Source: Nitrogeniibacter aestuarii (lineage in GTDB: Bacteria > Pseudomonadota > Gammaproteobacteria > Burkholderiales > Rhodocyclaceae). From it: DNA of 64,000 bases. The notes under the pieces were generated by a model. That model saw nothing but the letters and a program-made list of their open reading frames with translations. It did not search any database and had not been told where the DNA came from. Where the stretch lies: positions 4,050,001-4,114,000 of the forward strand of contig NZ_CP071321.1 in the NCBI RefSeq assembly GCF_017309585.1. Direction: 5' to 3'. This document shows, piece by piece, positions 50,225-58,324 of the stretch (position 1 is its first letter; every line of letters starts with the position of its first letter). Made by a program: the position numbers and the translations under genes.

Positions 50225-52213
50225 CTATTCGAACTCCACGATGATCTCGTCAACGCTCAGGCTCGCGCCGGCTGCAGCAACCACTTTCTTGACCACGCAA
50301 TCGGAGTCGGCCTTGAGCACGTTCTCCATCTTCATGGCCTCGATCACGGCCAGCTTCTCACCCGCCTTCACTTCCTGCCCTTCCTTGACGGCCACTTCGC
50401 GCAGCAGGCCCGGCATGGGCGAAAGCAGGAACTTGGACAGGTCGGGCGGGAGCTTCTCGGGCATCAGTGCCTGAAGCTCAGCAGCGGTTTCCGACAACAC
50501 CATGGCCTCGACCTGCAGGCCGAAGTGCGAAATGAGGAACTTCAGATTGCGTCGCTCGATCTGCAGGCACACCGGCATGCCGTTGACCGTACCGCTGAAC
50601 AGCAGATCGCGGAAGGTCCAGTCGGAGACGATCTCGTAGACCTTGTCGGCATGAGTGATGCGCATGCCGCCCGGAATCGGATCCACCGACACAGCGTATT
50701 TCTCGCCGGCCATGAGCACGACAAGATCGTGCACCACCTTGCGGCCGTGCCCCGGCATCTGGCCGGAAATGTTCACCACCCGGCCGATGTAGCGCATGCG
50801 CGCGAACGTGGCGACTGCGGCCAGCAGCGCCGGATCGTCGTGCGGCACCATGGAGGCGTCGAAGCCGTCCGGGTACTGCTCGGCGATGAAGCCGGTGTTG
50901 AAGTTGCCTGAGCAGAATACAGTGTGCTGCAGCAGCGCCGCCTGGAAAGGAATGTTGGAGCTGATGCCGCGGATCACGAAGCCGTTGAGCGCATCGCGCA
51001 TGCGGCGGATGGCGTCGGCGCGATCGGTGCCATGCACGATGAGCTTGGCAATCATCGAGTCGTAGAACATGGAGATCTCGCCGCCTTCGAAGACGCCGGT
51101 ATCGACACGCACACCATCGCCTTCCGCGGGCGCCTGGAATTTGACCAGACGACCGGTCGAGGGCAGGAAGCCGCGGAACGGGTCTTCGGCGTTGATCCGG
51201 CACTCCATGGACCAGCCGTTGATCTTCACGTCGTCCTGCGTCAGTGGCAGCGTCTCGCCGTAGGCCACGCGGATCATCTGCTCGACCAGGTCGAGCCCGG
51301 TGATCAGTTCGGTGACAGGGTGCTCCACCTGCAGACGGGTGTTCATCTCCAGGAAGTAGAACTCCTTGGTCGCACCGGAGACCACGAATTCCACCGTACC
51401 GGCGGACTCGTAATTTACCGCACGCGCCAGCGCGACGGCCTGCTCGCCCATGGCCTTGCGCATCTCGGGATCGACGAAGGGGCTCGGCGCCTCTTCGATG
51501 ACCTTCTGGTGACGGCGCTGGATGGAGCAGTCGCGCTCGTTGAGATACACATAGTTGCCATGCGAATCGCCCAGCACCTGGATCTCGATGTGGCGCGGCT
51601 CGAGCACGTACTTCTCGATGAACACGCGATCGTCGCCGAAGGAGTTGCGCGCTTCATTCACGCACGAGGAAAAGCCTTCGTGCGCCTCCTTGTCGTTGAA
51701 GGCCACGCGCAGGCCTTTACCGCCACCACCGGCGGAGGCCTTGATCATCACCGGGTAGCCGATGCCCTTGGCGATCTCGACCGCTTCGTCCGGACCGGAA
51801 ATGGCATCGTTGTAGCCGGGGATGGTGTTCACCTGGGCCTCGATGGCCAGCTTCTTGGACTCGATCTTGTCGCCCATCTTGGCGACCGAGTAGTGCTTCG
51901 GCCCGATGAACTTGATCCCTTCCGCTTCCAGACGACGGGAAAACTCGGCGTTTTCGGACAGGAAGCCGTAGCCCGGGTGCACCGCTTCGGCGCCGGTCTG
52001 CTTGCAGGCGTCGATGATCTTGTCGATGACCAGATAGGACTGGGCGGACGGCGCCGGGCCGATGCACACGGCCTCGTCGGCCATCTCGACAAACAGCGCT
52101 TCGCTGTCGGCCTCTGAGTGCACGGCCACGGTGGCGATACCCATCTTGCGGGCCGTCTTGATCACGCGGCAGGCAATTTCACCGCGGTTGGCAATCAGAA
52201 TTTTCTTAAACAT
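50225..52213 (-). CDS. pccA: Propionyl-CoA carboxylase alpha subunit (biotin carboxylase/BCCP)
   Basis: A 662-residue protein from MFKKILIANRGEIACRV. Biotin carboxylase domain (residues about 1-450): KIEIQVLG-type ATP-grasp with ASAGGGGKGLR, the catalytic segment GTVEFVV, and EMNTRLQVEHPVTE. BT linker domain, then the biotinyl domain with EAMKMEN near residue 628 (Lys is biotinylated). With PccB it carboxylates propionyl-CoA to (S)-methylmalonyl-CoA. The start is fixed by GGAG 7 bases upstream; a longer frame to 52312 is not supported. The 142-base gap before it holds an unusual repeat and hairpin (see 52170-52331). Last gene of the operon. Confidence 0.96.
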   Translation of the reverse strand: MFKKILIANRGEIACRVIKTARKMGIATVAVHSEADSEALFVEMADEAVCIGPAPSAQSYLVIDKIIDACKQTGAEAVHPGYGFLSENAEFSRRLEAEGIKFIGPKHYSVAKMGDKIESKKLAIEAQVNTIPGYNDAISGPDEAVEIAKGIGYPVMIKASAGGGGKGLRVAFNDKEAHEGFSSCVNEARNSFGDDRVFIEKYVLEPRHIEIQVLGDSHGNYVYLNERDCSIQRRHQKVIEEAPSPFVDPEMRKAMGEQAVALARAVNYESAGTVEFVVSGATKEFYFLEMNTRLQVEHPVTELITGLDLVEQMIRVAYGETLPLTQDDVKINGWSMECRINAEDPFRGFLPSTGRLVKFQAPAEGDGVRVDTGVFEGGEISMFYDSMIAKLIVHGTDRADAIRRMRDALNGFVIRGISSNIPFQAALLQHTVFCSGNFNTGFIAEQYPDGFDASMVPHDDPALLAAVATFARMRYIGRVVNISGQMPGHGRKVVHDLVVLMAGEKYAVSVDPIPGGMRITHADKVYEIVSDWTFRDLLFSGTVNGMPVCLQIERRNLKFLISHFGLQVEAMVLSETAAELQALMPEKLPPDLSKFLLSPMPGLLREVAVKEGQEVKAGEKLAVIEAMKMENVLKADSDCVVKKVVAAAGASLSVDEIIVEFE

Positions 52214-52240
52214 ATCGGATCTCCGCGGTGAAATCGCCTG
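52170..52240 (-). promoter_or_regulatory. 18-bp stem-loop presenting the pccA start codon, with alternative pairing
   Basis: Minus-strand mRNA of 52240-52223 (CAGGCGATTTCACCGCGG) is complementary to codons about 9-15 of pccA at 52187-52170 (CCGCGGTGAAATTGCCTG), with 18 of 18 pairs counting one G-U. The 35-base loop contains the pccA start codon (52213-52211) and part of its ribosome-binding site, whose GG lies in the stem. The middle element 52223-52231 can instead pair with 52297-52305, a 9-bp alternative that opens the first stem. This looks like a translational switch, but it is untested. Confidence 0.6.
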
Positions 52241-52331
52241 AGCACGCTGCGCATGCAAGGCAATTTGACTTCGTCGCTGCGCCGCGTTGCGGCTGGTCAC
52301 CGCGGTTGGCAATCAGAATCTTCTTGAACAT
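52206..52331 (-). repeat. Partial duplicate of the pccA 5' end forming a 41-codon upstream ORF
   Basis: From ATG 52331 the minus strand repeats the first 35 bases of pccA with two changes, so residues 1-11 (MFKKILIANRG) are identical. A later piece, AGGCAATTTGAC (plus 52258-52269), matches AGGCAATTTCAC at 52171-52182, so the copy contains an insert of about 30 bases. The frame has its own AAAGGA 10 bases upstream and ends at a TAA (52208-52206) that overlaps the ATG TTT AAG of pccA, so it could couple translation to pccA. The product is a 41-residue leader-like peptide with a Cys-Leu-Ala-Cys-Ala-Ala-Cys cluster. Confidence 0.7.
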
Positions 52332-52355
52332 TGGATGCTTTCCTTTCGCGGCCGA

Positions 52356-53888
52356 TCAGAGCGGGATGTTGCCGTGCTTGCGCCACGGATTTTCGACTTC
52401 CTTGTCACGCAGCATGGCCAGCGAGCGGCACACGCGCTTGCGGGTTTCCTTGGGCATGATCACGTCGTCGATGAAGCCACGGGCGCCGGCCACGAACGGG
52501 TTGGCGAACTTGGCCTTGTACTCGGCCTCGCGCTCGGCGATCTTCTCCGGGTCGTTCTTTTCCTCGCGGAAGATGATCTCCACCGCACCTTTCGGGCCCA
52601 TCACCGCGATTTCGGCGGTCGGCCACGCCAGGTTCACGTCACCGCGCAGGTGCTTGGAGCTCATCACGTCGTAGGCACCACCATAGGCCTTGCGGGTGAT
52701 GATGGTGACCTTGGGCACGGTGCACTCGGCGTAGGCGTAGAGCAGCTTGGCACCGTGCTTGATGATGCCGCCGTATTCCTGACTGGTGCCCGGCATGAAG
52801 CCCGGCACATCCACCAACGTCACCACCGGAATGTTGAAAGCGTCGCAGAAACGCACGAAGCGCGCTGCCTTGATGGAGCTCTTGATGTCCAGGCAACCGG
52901 CCAGCACCAGCGGCTGGTTGGCCACGATGCCCACGGTGGAACCTTCCATGCGGGCAAAGCCGATGATGATGTTCTTGGCGTAGTCGGGCTGCAGTTCGAA
53001 GAACTCGCCGTCATCCACGATCTTCACGATCGCTTCCTTCATGTCGTACGGCTGGTTCGGATTGGCCGGCACCAGGGTGTCGAGGGAGTGGTCGAGACGG
53101 TCGGCCGGATCCTCGCAGGGCACCACCGGCGGCTTCTCGCGGTTGCTCGACGGGATGTAGCTCATCATCCGGCGGATGACCATCAGCGCTTCGACGTCGT
53201 TTTCAAAGGCCAGGTCGGCCACGCCGGACTTGCTGGTGTGGGTCACGGCGCCGCCCAGTTCTTCGGCGGTGACTTCCTCGTGGGTCACGGTCTTGACCAC
53301 TTCGGGACCGGTCACGAACATGTAGGAAGAGTCTTTCACCATGCAGATGAAATCGGTCATGGCCGGGCTGTACACCGCGCCACCGGCGCAGGGGCCCATG
53401 ATCAGGGAAATCTGCGGCACCACGCCGGAGGCCATCACATTGCGCTGGAACACGTCGGCGTAACCGCCAAGCGAGGCCACGCCTTCCTGGATGCGGGCAC
53501 CGCCCGAATCGTTGAGGCCGATCACCGGGGCGCCGACCTTCATGGCCTGGTCCATCACCTTGCAGATCTTTTCCGCGTGGGTTTCGGACAGGGAGCCGCC
53601 AAACACGGTGAAGTCCTGCGAGAACACGAACACCAGACGGCCGTTGATGGTGCCGTAACCGATCACCACGCCATCACCCGGCACATGGCTCTTGTCCATG
53701 CCGAAGTCGGTGCAGCGATGCTCCTTGAACATGTCCCACTCTTCGAAGCTGCCGTCGTCGAGCAGCAGTTCGATACGCTCGCGGGCCGTCAGCTTGCCCT
53801 TGGCGTGCTGGGCATCGATGCGCTTCTGGCCACCACCCAGGCGGGCCTTTTCGCGCTTCTCCTCCAGTTGGCGGATGATTTCTTGCAT
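52356..53888 (-). CDS. pccB: Propionyl-CoA carboxylase beta subunit (carboxyltransferase)
   Basis: A 510-residue carboxyltransferase. The N-terminal crotonase-like half includes GDGVVIGYGTINGRLVFVFSQDFTVFGGSL and GARIQEGVASLGGYADVFQRNV (acyl-CoA/CT active site), and the C-terminal half has GGAYDVMSSKHLRGD, with RVCRSLAMLRDKEVENPWRKHGNIPL at the end. It transfers carboxylate from biotin on PccA to propionyl-CoA. The family also accepts acetyl- and methylcrotonyl-CoA, but operon context with mcm favours propionyl-CoA. It lies 142 bases upstream of pccA; that long gap, unlike the 50-odd bases between the other operon genes, is occupied by the repeat described at 52206-52331. Confidence 0.95.
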   Translation of the reverse strand: MQEIIRQLEEKREKARLGGGQKRIDAQHAKGKLTARERIELLLDDGSFEEWDMFKEHRCTDFGMDKSHVPGDGVVIGYGTINGRLVFVFSQDFTVFGGSLSETHAEKICKVMDQAMKVGAPVIGLNDSGGARIQEGVASLGGYADVFQRNVMASGVVPQISLIMGPCAGGAVYSPAMTDFICMVKDSSYMFVTGPEVVKTVTHEEVTAEELGGAVTHTSKSGVADLAFENDVEALMVIRRMMSYIPSSNREKPPVVPCEDPADRLDHSLDTLVPANPNQPYDMKEAIVKIVDDGEFFELQPDYAKNIIIGFARMEGSTVGIVANQPLVLAGCLDIKSSIKAARFVRFCDAFNIPVVTLVDVPGFMPGTSQEYGGIIKHGAKLLYAYAECTVPKVTIITRKAYGGAYDVMSSKHLRGDVNLAWPTAEIAVMGPKGAVEIIFREEKNDPEKIAEREAEYKAKFANPFVAGARGFIDDVIMPKETRKRVCRSLAMLRDKEVENPWRKHGNIPL

Positions 53889-53942
53889 GGGTTTTTCTCC
53901 GTCTAGGAAATCGTCATTCAGCTCGGGGGGATGCCCCTCGCC

Positions 53943-54950
53943 TCAGTGTTCTTCACTCAAATATTTCAGTAGCTTGTGCGCCGCGGCGGCCGGCGTTGTC
54001 AGCCCTTCGGCGACCGCCTGCTGCAGGCCCGGCAGCTCGTGCTTGACCGAGGTGTTCTCGCGGAAGCGCTCGCGCAGACCGCTGTCGATCAGCTCCCACA
54101 TCCAGTGCTGCGCCTGGTCGCGGCGCTTGGCCTCGAATTCGCCCGAGGCCTGCATGGTTTCCCGGTAGCGTTCGATCTCGCCCCAGAACTGTTCGATGCC
54201 ATCCTTCTTGAGCGCCGACAGGGTCAGCACCGGCGGCAACCAGTTGGGCGACGTATGACGCAGCATGTTGAGCGCCGACTTGATCTGGCTCTTGGCCAGC
54301 GTGGCCAGGCGCGGATCGATGTCGGCCTTGTTCACCACGATCAGGTCGGCCAGCTCCATGATCCCTTTCTTGATCGCCTGCAGATCGTCGCCCGCGTTGG
54401 GCAGCTGCAGCAGGCAGAAGATGTCGGTCATGCCGGCCACGGCCGTCTCGGACTGGCCCACGCCCACGGTCTCGACGATGATCACGTCGAAGCCCGCGGC
54501 CTCGCACACCATCATGGTCTCGCGCGTCTTGCTCGCCACGCCCCCAAGACTGCCCGCGGACGGGCTGGGGCGGATGAAGGCCTCGGTACGTTGCGAGAGC
54601 AATTCCATGCGCGTCTTGTCGCCGAGGATGGAGCCGCCGGTCACGCTGGACGACGGATCCACCGCCAGCACCGCGACCTTGAGGCCCTGCTCGATCAGAT
54701 ACAGGCCGAGCGCTTCGATGAAGGTCGACTTGCCCACCCCCGGCACACCCGAGATGCCGACGCGCATGGCCTTGCCGCTGTGAGGCAGCAGGGCCTCGAG
54801 CACACGGCGGGCGCGGGCACGATGGTCCGGGCGGAGCGATTCGATGAGCGTGATGGTGCGGGCCAGCGGCCGAAGCTGCTGTGCCAGCACGCCATCGACC
54901 AGCAGCTGGTCGGTGGCGGGCAGTTCGATGGGATCGTGCGGCATATTCAT
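53943..54950 (-). CDS. meaB: MeaB-type G-protein chaperone of methylmalonyl-CoA mutase
   Basis: A 335-residue GTPase read from MNMPHDPIELP (54950); frames extend to 54974. P-loop GVPGVGKSTFIEALG, then AVDPSSSVTGGSILGDKTRM (switch I), ETVGVGQSETAVAG (G3, switch II) and VVNKADID (G4, NKxD). MeaB gates cofactor loading and protects adenosylcobalamin-dependent Mcm against inactivation. It sits between mcm and pccB with gaps of about 55 bases, in one operon. No clear ribosome-binding site is seen before 54950, consistent with a coupled start. Confidence 0.93.
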   Translation of the reverse strand: MNMPHDPIELPATDQLLVDGVLAQQLRPLARTITLIESLRPDHRARARRVLEALLPHSGKAMRVGISGVPGVGKSTFIEALGLYLIEQGLKVAVLAVDPSSSVTGGSILGDKTRMELLSQRTEAFIRPSPSAGSLGGVASKTRETMMVCEAAGFDVIIVETVGVGQSETAVAGMTDIFCLLQLPNAGDDLQAIKKGIMELADLIVVNKADIDPRLATLAKSQIKSALNMLRHTSPNWLPPVLTLSALKKDGIEQFWGEIERYRETMQASGEFEAKRRDQAQHWMWELIDSGLRERFRENTSVKHELPGLQQAVAEGLTTPAAAAHKLLKYLSEEH

Positions 54951-55006
54951 GGCGTCGGAATGGCGGGCTGGCACGTCGCGAAACGTGCCAGCGTCATCCT
55001 GCCTGA

Positions 55007-57166
55007 TTATGCGGTTTTGCGCGCTGCGCGGATGGCGGCCAGCACTTCACGGGCGGCTTTCGGAATCGGGGTGCCCGGTCCGAAGATGCCCTTGGTACCC
55101 GCCTCGACCAGCATGTCGTAGTCCTGCGCGGGAATCACGCCGCCCACGAACACGATGATGTCGTCGGCACCCTGCGCCTTGAGGCTGTTGATCACCTGCG
55201 GCACCAGCGTCTTGTGGCCGGCGGCCAGCGACGAGCAACCGACGGCGTGCACATCGTTTTCCACCGCATGGCGTGCTGCTTCTTCCGGGGTCTGGAAGAG
55301 CGGACCGATGTCGATATCGAAGCCCAGGTCGGCAAACGCAGATGCGACCACCTTGGCGCCACGATCGTGACCATCCTGACCGAGCTTGGCGATCATGATG
55401 CGCGGGCGACGGCCTTCTTCGGCGATGAACGCATCGATGTCGGCCTTGAGGGTCTTCCAGTCTTCGGTGTCTTCCACGACCGAAGCATACACGCCGGATA
55501 CGGCCTGCGGATTGGCGCGGTAGCGACCCCACTCGGATTCGAGCGCGTCGGACACCTCGCCCACGGTGGCACGCAGACGGATGGCGTTGATGGCCAGGTC
55601 CAGCAGGTTGCCCTCGCCGGTCTTGGCACACCGGGTCAGCGCCGCCAGGGCCGCATCGACGGCCGACTGATCACGGGTCTCGCGGATGGTGTTGATGCGT
55701 GCGATCTGCGCTTCGCGCACGGCATGGTTGTCGATGTCGAGAATCTCGATCGGGTCTTCCTTGGCGAGCTTGTACTTGTTCACGCCAACGATCACGTCCT
55801 TGCCCGAATCGATGCGCGCCTGCTTCTCGGCAGCGCACTCCTCGACCTTCATCTTGGCCCAGCCGGACTCGACCGCCTTGGTCATGCCGCCCATGTCCTC
55901 GATTTCCTCGATGAGCGCCCAGGCGGTGTCGGCCATGTCCTGGGTGAGCTTTTCCATCATGTAGGAACCGGCCCAGGGGTCGACCACGTTACAGATGTGG
56001 GTCTCTTCCTGGATGACGATCTGGGTGTTACGGGCGATGCGCGCCGAGAACTCGGTCGGCAGCGCAATGGCCTCGTCCAGGGCGTTGGTGTGCAGCGACT
56101 GGGTGCCGCCGAACACGGCCGCCATGGCCTCGATGGTGGTGCGGATCACGTTGTTGTACGGATCCTGCTCGGTGAGCGACCAGCCCGAGGTCTGCGAGTG
56201 GGTGCGCAGCATCATCGACTTCTGCGATTTCGGGTTGAACTGCTTCATGATCCGCCACCACAGCAGACGCGCGGCACGCATCTTGGCGATCTCGAGGTAG
56301 AAGTTCATGCCCACCGCCCAGAAGAAGGACAGTCGGCCAGCGAAGGTATCCACATCCATGCCGGCCTTGATGCCGGTGCGCACGTATTCGAGGCCGTCGG
56401 CCAGCGTGAAGGCCAGTTCGATGGCCTGGTTCGCCCCCGCCTCCTGGATGTGGTACCCGGAGATGGAAATGGAGTTGAAGCGCGGCATGTGCGTCGAGGT
56501 GTACTCGAAGATGTCCGCGATGATCTTCATGGACGGCTCGGGCGGATAGATATAGGTGTTGCGGACCATGAACTCCTTGAGGATGTCGTTCTGGATGGTC
56601 CCGGAGAGCTTCTCCTGCGACACGCCCTGTTCCTCTGCCGCCACCACGTAGCCGGCCAGGATCGGCAGCACCGCGCCGTTCATGGTCATGGAGACGGAAA
56701 TCTTGTCGAGCGGAATGCCGTCGAACAGGATCTTCATGTCCTCGACCGAGTCGATGGCCACACCGGCCTTGCCCACGTCACCCGTGACGCGCGGATTGTC
56801 CGAGTCATAACCGCGGTGCGTGGCCAGATCGAAGGCCACCGACACGCCCTGACCACCGGCGGCCAGCGCCTTGCGATAGAACGCATTGGAGGCTTCGGCG
56901 GTGGAAAAACCGGCGTACTGGCGGATGGTCCACGGACGCCCGGCGTACATGGTCGCCTGCGGGCCTCGCAGAAAGGGTTCGAAGCCCGGCAAGGTGTTGG
57001 CGTAAGGCAGATCCTTGGTGTCTTCGGCCGTATAGAGCGGCTTGACGGTGATGCCCTCCGGCGTCACCCAGTTATAGCCAGCAAGATCGTTGCCGGGGGC
57101 GTGCTTGGCGGCAGCCTTCTGCCATTCTTCAAGCGAAACCTGGGGCAACTCAGGAGCCTTGGACAT
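55007..57166 (-). CDS. mcm: Methylmalonyl-CoA mutase (single-chain, homodimeric)
   Basis: A 719-residue enzyme from MSKAPELPQV, with GAGGG 5-9 bases upstream; longer frames to 57214 are rejected. The TIM-barrel catalytic domain (residues about 30-560) has the substrate pair Y84 (RQYAGFSTA) and R202 (VRNTYIY), which are 118 residues apart as in other Mcm proteins. The C-terminal B12-binding domain (about 590-719) carries DGHDRG with the cobalt-ligand His. It isomerises (R)-methylmalonyl-CoA to succinyl-CoA. It heads the mcm-meaB-pccB-pccA operon, about 285 bases downstream of the candidate promoter. Confidence 0.96.
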   Translation of the reverse strand: MSKAPELPQVSLEEWQKAAAKHAPGNDLAGYNWVTPEGITVKPLYTAEDTKDLPYANTLPGFEPFLRGPQATMYAGRPWTIRQYAGFSTAEASNAFYRKALAAGGQGVSVAFDLATHRGYDSDNPRVTGDVGKAGVAIDSVEDMKILFDGIPLDKISVSMTMNGAVLPILAGYVVAAEEQGVSQEKLSGTIQNDILKEFMVRNTYIYPPEPSMKIIADIFEYTSTHMPRFNSISISGYHIQEAGANQAIELAFTLADGLEYVRTGIKAGMDVDTFAGRLSFFWAVGMNFYLEIAKMRAARLLWWRIMKQFNPKSQKSMMLRTHSQTSGWSLTEQDPYNNVIRTTIEAMAAVFGGTQSLHTNALDEAIALPTEFSARIARNTQIVIQEETHICNVVDPWAGSYMMEKLTQDMADTAWALIEEIEDMGGMTKAVESGWAKMKVEECAAEKQARIDSGKDVIVGVNKYKLAKEDPIEILDIDNHAVREAQIARINTIRETRDQSAVDAALAALTRCAKTGEGNLLDLAINAIRLRATVGEVSDALESEWGRYRANPQAVSGVYASVVEDTEDWKTLKADIDAFIAEEGRRPRIMIAKLGQDGHDRGAKVVASAFADLGFDIDIGPLFQTPEEAARHAVENDVHAVGCSSLAAGHKTLVPQVINSLKAQGADDIIVFVGGVIPAQDYDMLVEAGTKGIFGPGTPIPKAAREVLAAIRAARKTA

Positions 57167-57304
57167 GTTTCCCTCACTCATCATCTGTCGTGTCTGTGGG
57201 GCGCGGCCTCTCACGTACCGTCACCACCGAAAATGCAAACGGGGCCTGAAGCACATCCTCACAGGAACAGCTTCAAGGCTCCGCATTGAGTATTGTTATA
57301 GACC

Positions 57305-57342
57305 GGCGGCGACTGCGCCGCCCGCGACACCTGCGCGGGCGG
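57305..57342 (-). promoter_or_regulatory. Overlapping mutually exclusive hairpins in the mcm leader
   Basis: Two GC-rich stems share bases: GGCGGCG / CGCCGCC (57305-57311 with 57316-57322) and CCGCCCGCG / CGCGGGCGG (57318-57326 with 57334-57342). Only one can form at a time. They lie inside the predicted long mcm leader, so they may act in attenuation; neither is followed by a T-run. Unrelated structure is equally possible. Confidence 0.4.
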
Positions 57343-57435
57343 CCGTCGACGCTCCGTGTTGCATCCCTCCCTCTCCACGAGATCCGCAGCGACGCTGATC
57401 CTCGTGCCCTTCACTTCTGGATACCGCACGGAAAC

Positions 57436-57484
57436 TTGACCCGGTCAGGCGTGAATAATACTTTATCCATAATTATGAATGCAA
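57436..57484. promoter_or_regulatory. Divergent mcm/gntR promoters sharing one palindromic operator
   Basis: Plus strand: TTGACC (57436-57441) and TACTTT (57459-57464), spaced 17, for gntR. Minus strand: TTGCAT (57484-57479) and TATTAT (57460-57455), spaced 18, for mcm. The operator ATCCATAATTATGAA (57465-57479) lies in the mcm promoter spacer and just downstream of the gntR -10. The same 15-mer is in the promoter of the epimerase-like gene at 37.1 kb. Autoregulated repression by GntR is inferred. Confidence 0.62.
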
Positions 57485-57581
57485 GGCGTGACCATCTCGC
57501 GTTATCATGTCGGCTTGCACGCGGTCCGGACGGCTGGAGCAGCGGCCCCACCAGACCCGAACCCAGGAGATAGCACACACC

Positions 57582-58253
57582 ATGAACGCATCCCGCATCG
57601 CTCCGCTGGCGCTCTATCAGGAAGTGGCCGAACGGTTGCGTGAGCGCATCTTCTCTCACGAACTCAAGCCCGGCGCCTGGATTGACGAACAGGCCATCGC
57701 CGAACAGTACGGCATCTCGCGCACGCCGCTGCGCGAAGCCCTCAAGGTACTCGCCTCGGAAGGTCTGGTCACCCTCAAGCCGCGTCGCGGCTGTTACGTG
57801 ACCGAGATTTCAGAGCGCGATCTGGACGAGATCTTCTCCGTCATGGCGCTGCTCGAAGGCCAGTGCGCGCGGGACGCCGCCGGCAAGGCGAGCGAGTCCG
57901 ACCTTGCGCAGTTCAAGAAACTGCACGATGCACTCGAAGCCGCCGCTGAAAAGAACGATATCAACGGGTTCTTCGAAGCCAACCAGGCGTTTCACCACGC
58001 GGTTCAGAGCGTGGCCGACAACCACTGGCTTCAGCACGTGATCGAAGACCTGCGCAAGGTCATCAAGCTGTCACGTCACCACTCCCTGTTCAGCGACGGC
58101 CGACTGGAGCAATCGCTGGCCGAGCATCGCGACATTCTCAAGGCCATGCTGGCCCGGGATGCCGCCGGCGCCGAAACCGCCATGCGCACGCACATCCACA
58201 GCGGGCGAAAAGCACTGGCCCGCATAGCGGCGGCACGCACCGAAGCGGCCTGA
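57582..58253 (+). CDS. GntR-family transcriptional regulator (FCD domain)
   Basis: A 223-residue protein from MNASRIAPLALYQEV. The N-terminal winged helix (residues about 10-75) has LRERIFSHELKPGAWIDEQAIAEQYGISRTPLREALKVLASEGLVTLKPRRGCYVTEI, the GntR signature. The C-terminal FCD domain (about 85-210) carries metal-ligand histidines in EANQAFHHAV and AEHRDIL and MRTHIHSG. FCD regulators often sense carboxylic acids or acyl compounds. It is divergent from mcm and separated by the operator at 57465-57479, so it probably represses the propionate operon, with an effector such as methylcitrate or methylmalonate as candidates. Confidence 0.9.
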   Translation: MNASRIAPLALYQEVAERLRERIFSHELKPGAWIDEQAIAEQYGISRTPLREALKVLASEGLVTLKPRRGCYVTEISERDLDEIFSVMALLEGQCARDAAGKASESDLAQFKKLHDALEAAAEKNDINGFFEANQAFHHAVQSVADNHWLQHVIEDLRKVIKLSRHHSLFSDGRLEQSLAEHRDILKAMLARDAAGAETAMRTHIHSGRKALARIAAARTEAA

Positions 58254-58270
58254 CCAGCACCCCAGAATCA

Positions 58271-58306
58271 AAAGCCCCCGCCTGGCAACGCCTGCGGGGG
58301 CTTTTT
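58271..58306. terminator. Bidirectional terminator between gntR and the patatin gene
   Basis: AAAGCCCCCGC / GCGGGGGCTTT arms with a 12-base loop, then TTTTT on the plus strand and TTTTGATT on the minus strand. It serves both convergent genes. Confidence 0.9.
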
Positions 58307-58324
58307 CATGGGCGCAAAGTCGCG

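Noticed and set aside
57167..57581. B12 or other riboswitch in the mcm leader
   Set aside because: Only GC-rich stems were seen, with no B12-box; a general attenuator-like structure is reported with low confidence instead.
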